A stretch of DNA of 64,000 bases, from positions 682,001 to 746,000 of the forward strand of contig NZ_JBJXCY010000001.1 of NCBI RefSeq assembly GCF_046159835.1, given 5' to 3'. The notes under the pieces are model-generated. The model saw only the letters and a list, made by a program, of their open reading frames with translations, had not been told where the DNA came from and searched no databases. Made by a program: the position numbers and the translations under genes. Position 1 is the first letter of the stretch. Each line of letters opens with the position of its first letter. This document shows positions 45,464 through 53,408 of the stretch, in pieces. The DNA is from JACKJK01 sp046159835 (lineage in GTDB: Bacteria > Pseudomonadota > Alphaproteobacteria > Rhizobiales > Tepidamorphaceae).

Positions 45464-46336
45464 CTATTCCAGAGCAGCCTGCATCGCAGGGGCCACGTCG
45501 TCGGCATGTTCGGCGATGATGACGCCGGCCGACTGCAACCGGTCGATCTTTTCGTCCGCGTTCTGGAGCCCGAACAATGAGAGCGTGCCCGCATGGCCCA
45601 TGCGCCGTTCCTTGGGCGCATGCCGCCCGACGATCAGCGCCACCACCGGCTTGCCGTAGTTGACCGACTGCAGGTAGTCCGCCGCGTCCTCTTCCTCGGT
45701 GCCGCCAACTTCGCCGATGAGGATGACGCCCTCGGTGTCGGGGTCGTCCTTGAACAGTTCCAGGCAGCGCCGGAAGCCGACGCCGTGTACCGGGTCGCCG
45801 CCGACGCCCACCGTGGTCGACTGGCCAAGGCCGACGTCGCTGGTCTGGGCGAGGATCTCGCTGGTCAGCGAAGCGGAGCGCGACGCGATGCCGATGGAGC
45901 CGGGGGTCGCGTGGGCGGTCGACATGACGCCGAGCTTGCACACGTCCGGCGTCAGCACCCCTTGCGAGTTGGGGCCGACGAGGATCGTGTCGGACCCCTT
46001 CAGTGCCGCCTTCACGCGGGAAATGTCATGCACCGGCACGCGCTCGGTGACGCAGACCACCAGCGGCATCTCCGCTTCGATGGATTCGATGATTGCCGCA
46101 CCGGCCTTCTGGGCCGGGACCATGAGCAGGCTGGCATTGGCCTGCGTCTCGGCCATCGCGTCCTTCACGGTGTTGAAGACGGGCAGGCCGATATGCTGGG
46201 TGCCGCCCTTGCCGGGGCGCACGCCGCCGACATAGGTCGAGCCGTAGCGCATCGCCAGATCGGTGTAGAACGTGCCGGAGCGCCCGGTGAGGCCCTGCAC
46301 GATGACGCGGGTGTCGGGTCCAACGAGAATGGCCAT
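45464..46336 (-). CDS. Divergent SucD-like acyl-CoA ligase alpha subunit
   Basis: 290 residues from ATG 46336, overlapping the beta gene stop (ATGA). CoA-binding domain (VIVQGLTGRSGTFY) and ligase domain with the phosphorylated His248 in MGHAG. Compared with E. coli SucD from memory, several substrate/CoA-contact motifs differ: GPNSQGVLTP in place of GPNCPGVITP, and SRSASLTSE in place of SRSGTLTYE. It sits beside an oxalate locus rather than with mdh or sucAB, so I infer a dedicated carboxylate-CoA ligase rather than the citric acid cycle enzyme. Confidence 0.8.
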   Translation of the reverse strand: MAILVGPDTRVIVQGLTGRSGTFYTDLAMRYGSTYVGGVRPGKGGTQHIGLPVFNTVKDAMAETQANASLLMVPAQKAGAAIIESIEAEMPLVVCVTERVPVHDISRVKAALKGSDTILVGPNSQGVLTPDVCKLGVMSTAHATPGSIGIASRSASLTSEILAQTSDVGLGQSTTVGVGGDPVHGVGFRRCLELFKDDPDTEGVILIGEVGGTEEEDAADYLQSVNYGKPVVALIVGRHAPKERRMGHAGTLSLFGLQNADEKIDRLQSAGVIIAEHADDVAPAMQAALE

Positions 46337-47511
46337 CAGACCCTCCCTGTGCGGGCGATTTCGACGGCCCGCTCGACCGCTTCGCCCATCTCGTCGAAGG
46401 CCTCGAATTCCAGCCTCCGGTTCTTCAGCATTTCCAGCGCCCACACCGCGTTGGTTCCGGCGAGGCGGACCACCACCGGCGGCTTGCGCTTGGCGCGCGA
46501 GTAGGCGATGGCGAAACCTTCCGCCACCGTGTCGCAGGCGGTCATGCCGCCGCCGTGCACGTTCACCAGAACAACCCGCACGGAGTCGTCCTGCAGCAAC
46601 ATGCCGATGCCCTTGGCGATCTGCAGGCTGGTGGTCGTGGTGCGGATGTCCATGAAGTTGGCCGGGCTGCCGCCCGCGTCGACGATCATGTCGTTGGTGG
46701 CAAGCCCGAGGCCCGCACCGTTCACGACGACGCCGATATTGCCGCTCATGCGCACGAAGTTGATGTCGTTGTCCTGGGCGATGCGCTCCAGCTCGTCGAG
46801 CTGGCCGTCGCTGGCGAGATCCTCGTATTCCGGGTGGCGGAACAGCGCGTTGCCGTCGAGGCTGATCTTGGCGTCCACCGCAACCGCGCTGCCGTCCTTG
46901 CGCACCGCCAGCGGGTTGATCTCGACCAGCGTCGCGTCGTTGGCGAAAAAGGCCTTCGCCGCGCCCTTGGCGATGGCGATGACGCCGTCGCGCGAATTGG
47001 CCGGGATGCCGGACTTCTCCAGGAACGCGCCCACGGCCTCTTCGTCGAAGGTGCCGTCGGAGGGCAGGGTGAGATGGCTGACGATGTCCGGGTCCATCTG
47101 GGCGGCCTGCTCGAACTCCACGCCGCCCTTGGCCGAGCACAGAAGAACAGGCTGGCCGTCATGCTGGTCGAAGGCCAGCGACAGGTAGTAGCTGGCGGCG
47201 ATCTCGATGGCTTCTTCCACGTAAACGGAATTGACCATCTCGCCGGCCGAGCCGGTCTGCTCGGTCACCAGCCGCTTGCCGATCATGCGGGCGGCCTCGG
47301 TGCGCACGGCGGACGGCGTCGCGGCGAATTTCACGCCGCCGGAGAGCCCGCGTCCACCGGCCCCGATCTGCGCCTTGACCACGTACTTGGTGGCCTCGAT
47401 CTCGCGGCATCGCGCCTCGGCCTCTTCCGGGCTCGTGGCAAGCCGGCCGGTCGGGATCGCAACCCCGTACTGGGCGAGGATTTCCTTCGACAGGTGTTCT
47501 GAAAGGTTCAT
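46336..47511 (-). CDS. Divergent SucC-like acyl-CoA ligase beta subunit
   Basis: 391 residues from ATG 47511. ATP-grasp domain (VVKAQIGAGGRG, LVTEQTGSAGEMVNSVYVEEA, LVEINPLAV) and a C-terminal flavodoxin-like domain. The region usually reading DVGGGA is DIRTTTTSL, and the NIFGG loop is NVHGGG, both at or near the substrate and phosphate site. These are not changes seen in housekeeping SucC or in the malate-CoA ligase MtkA as I remember them. ADP-forming ligation is expected; the acid is unknown, with oxalate, malate or another small dicarboxylate possible. Confidence 0.8.
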   Translation of the reverse strand: MNLSEHLSKEILAQYGVAIPTGRLATSPEEAEARCREIEATKYVVKAQIGAGGRGLSGGVKFAATPSAVRTEAARMIGKRLVTEQTGSAGEMVNSVYVEEAIEIAASYYLSLAFDQHDGQPVLLCSAKGGVEFEQAAQMDPDIVSHLTLPSDGTFDEEAVGAFLEKSGIPANSRDGVIAIAKGAAKAFFANDATLVEINPLAVRKDGSAVAVDAKISLDGNALFRHPEYEDLASDGQLDELERIAQDNDINFVRMSGNIGVVVNGAGLGLATNDMIVDAGGSPANFMDIRTTTTSLQIAKGIGMLLQDDSVRVVLVNVHGGGMTACDTVAEGFAIAYSRAKRKPPVVVRLAGTNAVWALEMLKNRRLEFEAFDEMGEAVERAVEIARTGRV

Positions 47512-47648
47512 CGCTATTCCCTTCGCCGTGGCGCCCGTCTCGCTCGCGGGTTTGTTCCGCCGCGTTTCAGGTATCCCCGGCACAATGGCCGGTCAACACG
47601 CTGCGCCATGGTGGCGTGCCGCGCGGCGCGCCGAAACCCCCGGCAACC

Positions 47649-47684
47649 AAAAAAAATGGATGGTGCGGACGAGCCGCACCATCC
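47649..47684 (-). terminator. Strong rho-independent terminator on minus strand
   Basis: Perfect 11-bp stem (47658-47668 with 47674-47684) around a 5-base loop, followed on the minus strand by eight T (the A-run at 47649-47656). It lies about 50 bases after the isochorismatase-fold gene and ends that transcript before the SucCD-like pair, which therefore needs its own promoter between about 47515 and 47645. Confidence 0.88.
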
Positions 47685-47733
47685 TGTCAGTTTTGGCCAA
47701 GGGCCGGGAGGATATTCGGAAAGCGCATCCGCC

Positions 47734-48273
47734 TCACTTCACGAGGGGCAGGATGCGCTTAAAGTGGTCGGAGCCGGCCTGCCCGAGCCATTCGAAGACG
47801 ACCATCTCGGTCGTCACGATGCCCGCGCCGATCGCGCTCAGCCGCTGGATGCACGCATGTTCGCTTTCCAGCGTTCGCGAGGCGGTCGCGTCGGAGACGA
47901 CGAACACCTCGTAATCTTCTTCGATGAGGCTGGCGGCGGTCTGCACCACGCAGATGTGGGCCTCCATTCCGGAGATCACCGCCTGCTTGCGACCAAGGTC
48001 GCGGAACGCCTGGCCGAACGCCTCATCTTCCATGCAGGAGAAATGCATCTTTGAGAATACCGGCGCTTCCGTGATGGACGCGATCTCGGGTACGGTTCGC
48101 CCAAGGCCTTTCGGATACTGCTCGGTGAGCAGTATCGGCACGTCCATTTCGGTAGCGGCCGCGATCAGCGTCTTCGTGTTCCGGATCGTGCGCGCAGGCG
48201 CCTGCATCGCCGGAACGAGACGTTCCTGCATGTCTATAACAACCAGAACGGAGTCGGACGCGCGGATCAGCAT
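47734..48273 (-). CDS. Isochorismatase-fold cysteine hydrolase
   Basis: 179 residues from ATG 48273. The catalytic triad of the family is visible: Asp14 (VVIDMQERL), Lys75 (FSKMHFSC) and Cys108 (MEAHICVVQTA). The compact length matches YcaC/nicotinamidase-related members. It hydrolyses an amide, imide or similar bond; substrate unknown. Divergent from the hydroxyacid dehydrogenase across a shared region with a palindromic site, suggesting co-regulation, possibly of a nitrogenous precursor such as oxamate (speculative). Confidence 0.82.
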   Translation of the reverse strand: MLIRASDSVLVVIDMQERLVPAMQAPARTIRNTKTLIAAATEMDVPILLTEQYPKGLGRTVPEIASITEAPVFSKMHFSCMEDEAFGQAFRDLGRKQAVISGMEAHICVVQTAASLIEEDYEVFVVSDATASRTLESEHACIQRLSAIGAGIVTTEMVVFEWLGQAGSDHFKRILPLVK

Positions 48274-48328
48274 CGCGAAATTCTCGTTTCCCCCACCGCC
48301 GGCTTGTTGTGATTGTCGCCGGCATCTG

Positions 48329-48345
48329 TGGTATGCCACATACCA
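48329..48345. promoter_or_regulatory. Putative GntR operator in divergent promoter region
   Basis: Perfect inverted repeat TGGTATG-CCA-CATACCA. Its first ten bases, TGGTATGCCA, differ at one position from the palindrome in front of the GntR gene (49430-49439). It lies 56 bases from the isochorismatase start and 63 from the dehydrogenase start. GntR/FadR-type proteins commonly bind TGGTNNACCA-like palindromes. Confidence 0.6.
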
Positions 48346-48407
48346 GATGGGGAAGCTCGATTCAAGAGAAACCGACGCCCCGAGAACCCGCCAGCGAGGA
48401 AATTTTC

Positions 48408-49361
48408 ATGAAAGTCGTTTGCCTGGACAAGGCCACCTATGCCCCGGACCTGGACCTGCATCGCCCCGACTTTGAACACGAGTGGGTGGAGTACGACCAG
48501 ACCGCGCCCGAGGACATCGTGTCGCGCCTTGAGGGGGCGGACGTGTGCATCACCAACAAGGTGCCGATGCGCGACGAAACACTGAAGCAGCTGCCTGACC
48601 TGAAGATGATCTCGGTCTCCGCGACGGGCTACGACGTGATCGACGTCCCGGCCTGCCGCGAGCGCGGCATCGTCGTCTCCAACGTGCGCGGCTATGCCGA
48701 GAACACGGTTCCCGAACACACCTTCGCACTGATCCTGGCCCTGCGCCGCGGCATCGTCGGCTACCGGCAGGACGTCATCAACGGCGAGTGGGAGAAGTCG
48801 GGCCAGTTCTGCTTCCACACCCACATGATTCGCGATCTCGCCAATTCCACCCTCGGCATCATCGGCGAGGGCGTCATCGGGCAGGGCGTCGCGCGCATTG
48901 CCCGCGGCTTCGGCATGAAGATCCATTTTGCCGCCCACAAGGGCGTCGAGGGTCTCGGCCCCCTCTACACGCCCTTCGAGCAGGTGCTGGAAGAAGCCGA
49001 CATCATCACCATGCACTGCCCGCTGAACGCCCACACCCGCGACACGCTGGGTGCGGCCGAGTTCGCGAAGATGAAGCGCAAGCCTCTTATCATTAATACC
49101 TCGCGTGGCGGGCTGGTGAACGAGGCCGATCTGGTGACAGCAATCGAGACCGGCCAGATCGCCGGTGCGGGCTTCGACGTTCTCACCAAAGAGCCGCCGG
49201 AACCCAACAATCCGCTGCTCAAGATCATCGACCGTCCAAACGTTATCCTGACCCCCCACGTGGCCTGGGCAAGCCGCGAGGCGCAGACGGAGTGCTGGCG
49301 TCAGACGATTGATAACATTGAGAATTTCGTCGCAAATAACCCGTCAAATACGGTGACTTGA
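48408..49361 (+). CDS. D-2-hydroxyacid dehydrogenase, hydroxypyruvate reductase-like
   Basis: 317 residues from ATG 48408 (GAGGAA upstream). NAD-binding motif in LGIIGEGVIGQGVAR (about 147-161). Catalytic residues of the family are seen as Arg in INTSRGG, Glu in the following FDVLTKEPP region and His in LTPHVAW. Similar to glycerate dehydrogenase (HprA), which converts hydroxypyruvate to D-glycerate in the serine cycle. The aminotransferase at 60513 would supply hydroxypyruvate, supporting this reading; glyoxylate reductase is the main alternative. Confidence 0.85.
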   Translation: MKVVCLDKATYAPDLDLHRPDFEHEWVEYDQTAPEDIVSRLEGADVCITNKVPMRDETLKQLPDLKMISVSATGYDVIDVPACRERGIVVSNVRGYAENTVPEHTFALILALRRGIVGYRQDVINGEWEKSGQFCFHTHMIRDLANSTLGIIGEGVIGQGVARIARGFGMKIHFAAHKGVEGLGPLYTPFEQVLEEADIITMHCPLNAHTRDTLGAAEFAKMKRKPLIINTSRGGLVNEADLVTAIETGQIAGAGFDVLTKEPPEPNNPLLKIIDRPNVILTPHVAWASREAQTECWRQTIDNIENFVANNPSNTVT

Positions 49362-49429
49362 CGGCGGCGCACAACAGGATTGGTGCGCTGCAACGTAACA
49401 AATCGTTGCGACGAAAGTCGTGGTGTGCT

Positions 49430-49439
49430 TGGTATACCA
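49430..49439. promoter_or_regulatory. Putative GntR autoregulatory operator
   Basis: Perfect 10-base palindrome TGGTATACCA, nested in a wider symmetric arrangement (GTGTG at 49423-49427 region and CACAC after it). It is about 90 bases before the GntR start codon and matches the site at 48329 in nine of ten positions. Confidence 0.65.
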
Positions 49440-49531
49440 CACAACAAATGCCAGCCGGTTTGTGTGACAATTTCACGACCGGCCGGGCAAAAGGTCGCCG
49501 GACCTAACCGGCACCGGGGAAACGCACGGGG

Positions 49532-50251
49532 ATGTCGATGGCGGGCGTCGCGCTCAAGCCAATTGGGACGAGCTTCATGCTGAAGGACCACATCTACGAG
49601 GTCCTTCTGGAAGCGATTCTGTCCGCCAACATCTACGAAGAAGACGCCGATCTGCGTCTCGACGAGCGCACGATGGCCGAACAGCTCGGCATCTCTCGCA
49701 CGCCGGTTCGCGAGGCACTTGCAAGGCTGGAGCGTGACGGGTTCGTCGAGATCCAGCCGCGCAAGGGTGTCTTCATCTGCCGCAAGTCGCTGGACGAGGT
49801 TCTGGAGATGGTCGTCGCCTGGGCGGCGCTTGAATCCATGGCCGCGCGGCTTGCAACCCAGAACGCCACCGACGCGGAGCTGAAGAAGCTGCGCAAGATG
49901 GCGATGCGGGATTCGGAAAGCGCAGCCCGCGCAGACATCGAGGAATACTCGGAAGCCAACTTCCAGTTCCACCAGACGATCCTCGAAGTCTCGCATTGCG
50001 GTCTGCTGAAGAAGATGGCCGACGGGCTGTTCATGCATATGCACGCCATTCGCCGGCGTGCCATGGGCGAGGGCGACCGCGTCGGACGCTCGGTTATCGA
50101 CCATATGGAAATCATCGAGGCTCTGGAGAGCCGCGATCCCGATCTGGCCGAACGGCTGGTGCGCGAGCACACCATGCGGCTGCACGATCATATCAGGCGG
50201 ACCTGGAAGAAGATTGCAGTGATGTCGCGCACGCGACGCGCTGCAAGCTGA
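49532..50251 (+). CDS. GntR-family transcriptional regulator (FCD type)
   Basis: 239 residues. Winged helix-turn-helix at about 25-85 (LDERTMAEQLGISRTPVREALARLERDG, shown in parts as the GntR recognition region) and an all-helical FCD ligand domain (about 95-225). The metal-type residues are visible in ANFQFHQTILEVSH and later VIDHMEIIEALE and VREHTMRLHDH. FCD regulators often respond to small carboxylates. It is 42 bases upstream of oxc on the same strand and is the likely local regulator of the oxalate genes. Confidence 0.9.
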   Translation: MSMAGVALKPIGTSFMLKDHIYEVLLEAILSANIYEEDADLRLDERTMAEQLGISRTPVREALARLERDGFVEIQPRKGVFICRKSLDEVLEMVVAWAALESMAARLATQNATDAELKKLRKMAMRDSESAARADIEEYSEANFQFHQTILEVSHCGLLKKMADGLFMHMHAIRRRAMGEGDRVGRSVIDHMEIIEALESRDPDLAERLVREHTMRLHDHIRRTWKKIAVMSRTRRAAS

Positions 50252-50292
50252 AAGCGCCCCAGGCACCGGACCAATTGGAGGTTTAGAAGACA

Positions 50293-52053
50293 ATGTCAGC
50301 AGCAGTGCCCAGCACGGAAGCAACGCAGGACACCGAGAACCTTACGGACGGGTTCCATCTGCTTATCGACGCGTTGAAGCTCAACGGCGTCGAGACGATC
50401 TACAACGTTCCCGGTATCCCGATCACGGACCTTGGCCGCTACGCCCAGGCTCAGGGGCTGCGGGTCCTGTCGTTCCGTCACGAGCAGCACGCCGGCTATG
50501 CCGCTGCGGCCGCCGGCTTCCTGACCAAGAAGCCCGGCATCTGCATGACCGTGTCCGCGCCGGGCTTCCTGAACGGCCTGACCGCGCTGGCCCACGCCAC
50601 CACCAACTGCTGGCCGATGATCCTGATCTCCGGCTCTTCCGAGCGTGAGATCGTCGACCTGCAGCGCGGCGACTACGAAGAGATGGACCAGCTGGCCATC
50701 GCCCGTCCGCACTGCAAGGCGGCCTACCGCATCCTGCACGCCGAAGACATCGGCCTGGGCGTTGCCCGCGCGATCCGCGCCGCGCTCACCGGCCGTCCCG
50801 GCGGCGTCTATCTCGACATCCCCGGCCAGCTTCTCGGCCAGGTCATGGATGCCGTGGAAGGCCAGAAGTCCCTCATCGAGGTCGTTGACCCGAACCCGGA
50901 AAGCGTGCCGTCCGACGAAGCCATCGAGCGCGCGCTCGACGTCCTGAAGTCGGCCAAGAAGCCGCTCATGATCATCGGCAAGGGCGCGGCCTACGCGCAG
51001 GCCGACGACAAGGTTCGCGAGCTGGTCGAGACCCTCGGCATCCCGTACCTGCCGATGTCAATGGCCAAGGGCCTGCTGCCGGACACGCACCCGCTGTGTG
51101 CATCCGCCGCCCGTTCGCTGGTCCTCAAGGAAAGCGATTGCGTCTTCCTCGTCGGCGCACGCCTGAACTGGCTGCTGTCGCATGGCCAGGGCAAGGCCTG
51201 GGGCGAGAAGGGTGCCAAGAAGTTCGTCCAGATCGATATCGAGCCGACCGAGATGGACTCCAACCAGAAGATCTCCGCGCCGCTCATCGGTGACATCGGT
51301 TCCACGGCCACCGCGCTGCTGGAGGCGATGGGCTCCAACTGGCAGAAGCCGTCCGAGGAATGGACCGGTGCGGTTCGCTCCAAAGTGCAGGGCAACATCG
51401 AGAAGATGGCGCCGCGCCTGCGCAACAACAACTCGCCGATGGATTACCAGGGCTCGCTGGGCGTGCTGAAGGAAATCATCGCCGAGAACCCGGACACGGT
51501 GCTGGTCAACGAAGGCGCCAACGCCCTCGACCAGGCCCGTTCCATCATCGACATCCACAAGCCGCGCAAGCGTCTGGACGTCGGCACCTGGGGCATCATG
51601 GGCATCGGCATGGGGTCCGCCATCGCGGCTGCGGTCGAGACCGGCAACCAGGTCCTGGCCATCGAGGGCGACAGCGCCTTCGGGTTCTGCGGCATGGAAG
51701 TCGAGACGATCTGCCGGTACAACCTGCCGGTCTGCATCGTCATCATGAACAACAACGGCATCTACCGCGGCGATGGCACCAACTGGTCCGGCGGCGAGGA
51801 TCCCTCCACGACTGTCTTCGTCAAGGGTTCGCGCTACGACCTGATGATGCAGGCGTTCGGTGGTGAAGGTGTCACCGTCGACAGCCCCGATGACCTGCGC
51901 CAGGCCGTGAACAAGGCCTTCGAGACGCGCAAGCCGACGCTCATCAATGCCGTGATCGCTGAAGATGCCGGCAAGGAAAGCGGCAACATCGGCAACCTCA
52001 ACCCGTCTTCGGTCGTGGCGCAGGCGCGCTACCCGCAGGCGAAAAAAATCTAA
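50293..52053 (+). CDS. oxc: Oxalyl-CoA decarboxylase
   Basis: 586 residues, full length. Thiamine diphosphate enzyme: activating Glu64 in FRHEQHAGYAAAA, cofactor motif GDSAFGF (459-465) with NNNGIY (486-491), and the oxc signature MTVSAPGFLNGLTAL. It converts oxalyl-CoA to formyl-CoA and CO2. The C-terminal segment ESGNIGNLNPSS fits the lid that closes over the active site in Oxalobacter Oxc. GGAGG lies 13 bases upstream. First of the oxc-frc-formyltransferase-fhs series. Confidence 0.96.
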   Translation: MSAAVPSTEATQDTENLTDGFHLLIDALKLNGVETIYNVPGIPITDLGRYAQAQGLRVLSFRHEQHAGYAAAAAGFLTKKPGICMTVSAPGFLNGLTALAHATTNCWPMILISGSSEREIVDLQRGDYEEMDQLAIARPHCKAAYRILHAEDIGLGVARAIRAALTGRPGGVYLDIPGQLLGQVMDAVEGQKSLIEVVDPNPESVPSDEAIERALDVLKSAKKPLMIIGKGAAYAQADDKVRELVETLGIPYLPMSMAKGLLPDTHPLCASAARSLVLKESDCVFLVGARLNWLLSHGQGKAWGEKGAKKFVQIDIEPTEMDSNQKISAPLIGDIGSTATALLEAMGSNWQKPSEEWTGAVRSKVQGNIEKMAPRLRNNNSPMDYQGSLGVLKEIIAENPDTVLVNEGANALDQARSIIDIHKPRKRLDVGTWGIMGIGMGSAIAAAVETGNQVLAIEGDSAFGFCGMEVETICRYNLPVCIVIMNNNGIYRGDGTNWSGGEDPSTTVFVKGSRYDLMMQAFGGEGVTVDSPDDLRQAVNKAFETRKPTLINAVIAEDAGKESGNIGNLNPSSVVAQARYPQAKKI

Positions 52054-52076
52054 TTCGGTTTTTCGGAGAAACAGCA

Positions 52077-53351
52077 ATGAAAGCTCTCGAAGGCGTCAAG
52101 GTCCTGGACTTCACGCACGTTCAGTCCGGTCCGACCTGCACCCAGCTTCTGGCCTGGTTCGGTGCCGACGTGATCAAGGTGGAACGTCCCGGTGTCGGCG
52201 ATGCGACGCGCAAGCAGCTCATCGACGTGCCCGGCGCGGACAGCCTCTACTTCACGATGCTGAACCACAACAAGCGGTCCATCGAGATCAACTCGAAGGA
52301 CCCGGCCGGCAAGGAAGTCCTGACCAAGCTCATCGAAACCTGCGATGTCATGGTCGAGAACTTCGCCCCCGGCGCGCTGGACCGCATGGGCTTCTCCTGG
52401 GAGAACATCCAGAAGATCAACCCGCGCATCATCCTGGCTTCGGTCAAGGGCTTCGGCCCCGGCAAGTACGAAGACTGCAAGGTCTACGAGAACGTCGCGC
52501 AGTGCGCCGGCGGCTCGGCCTCGACCACCGGCTTCCTCGACGGCCCGCCCCTCGTGACCGGCGCGCAGATCGGCGACTCCGGCACCGGCCTGCACCTGGC
52601 GCTTGGCATCGTGACCGCGCTGTTCCAGCGCGAGAAGTCCGGCCGCGGCCAGAAGGTGCTCGCACCGATGCAGGACGGCGTCATCAACCTTTGCCGCGTC
52701 AAGCTTCGCGACCAGCAGCGTCTCGAAGCCGGCCCGCTCAAGGAATACTCGCAGTTCGGCGAAGGCATCCCCTTCGGTGAGGCGACCCCGCGCGCGGGCA
52801 ACGACTCCGGGGGTGGCCAGCCGGGCCGCATCCTGAAGTGCAAGGGCTGGGAAAAGGATCCCAACGCCTACACCTACTTCATCATCCAGGCCGCGGTCTG
52901 GGAGAAGGTCTGCGACGTCATCGGCGAACCCGACTGGAAGACCGCCGAAGGCTACGCCAAGCCGAATGACCGTCTCGACAAGCTCAACAAGATCTTCGAG
53001 CGCATCGAGGAGTGGACCAAGACCAAGACGAAGTTCGAGGTCATGGACACCTGCAACCCGCTCGACATCCCGGTCGGCCCGATCCTGTCGATGAAGGAAA
53101 TCGCCGAGGACCCCGGTCTTCGCGAATCCGGCACCATCGTCGAGGTCGATCACCCCGAGCGCGGCAAGTACCTGACCGTCGGTTGCCCGATCAAGCTCTC
53201 CGACAGTGAAGTCAACGTCACGCGCTCCCCGCTTCTGGGCGAGCACACCGGCGAGATCCTTTCCGAAGTGCTTGGCTATTCCGGCGACGAACTGAAGCGC
53301 CTGACCGAATCCGGCGCCTTTGGCAACGTCACCAAGGAAGCCGCCGAGTAA
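52077..53351 (+). CDS. frc: Formyl-CoA:oxalate CoA-transferase
   Basis: 424 residues, class III CoA-transferase. Catalytic Asp167 lies in GAQIGDSGTG, aligning with Asp169 of the Oxalobacter enzyme. The glycine loop is visible in NDSGGGQPGRILKCKGW, and other Frc stretches match (VYENVAQCAGGSASTTGFLDGPP region, QDGVINLCRVKLRDQQR region). It swaps CoA from formyl-CoA to oxalate, releasing formate. 23 bases after oxc with GGAG in front. Confidence 0.96.
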   Translation: MKALEGVKVLDFTHVQSGPTCTQLLAWFGADVIKVERPGVGDATRKQLIDVPGADSLYFTMLNHNKRSIEINSKDPAGKEVLTKLIETCDVMVENFAPGALDRMGFSWENIQKINPRIILASVKGFGPGKYEDCKVYENVAQCAGGSASTTGFLDGPPLVTGAQIGDSGTGLHLALGIVTALFQREKSGRGQKVLAPMQDGVINLCRVKLRDQQRLEAGPLKEYSQFGEGIPFGEATPRAGNDSGGGQPGRILKCKGWEKDPNAYTYFIIQAAVWEKVCDVIGEPDWKTAEGYAKPNDRLDKLNKIFERIEEWTKTKTKFEVMDTCNPLDIPVGPILSMKEIAEDPGLRESGTIVEVDHPERGKYLTVGCPIKLSDSEVNVTRSPLLGEHTGEILSEVLGYSGDELKRLTESGAFGNVTKEAAE

Positions 53352-53408
53352 TCGAACCGAACACCGGGCGTGCCCGCCGCAGAGCGGGCCGCCGACAGGG
53401 AGAATAGT

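Noticed and set aside
45464..47511. Calling the SucCD-like pair the housekeeping succinyl-CoA synthetase
   Set aside because: Active-site motifs diverge and the usual mdh/sucAB neighbours are absent.
50293..52053. Sulfoacetaldehyde acetyltransferase or glyoxylate carboligase for the thiamine enzyme
   Set aside because: The RHEQHAGYAAAA and SAPGFLNGL motifs and the adjacent frc fit oxalyl-CoA decarboxylase specifically.
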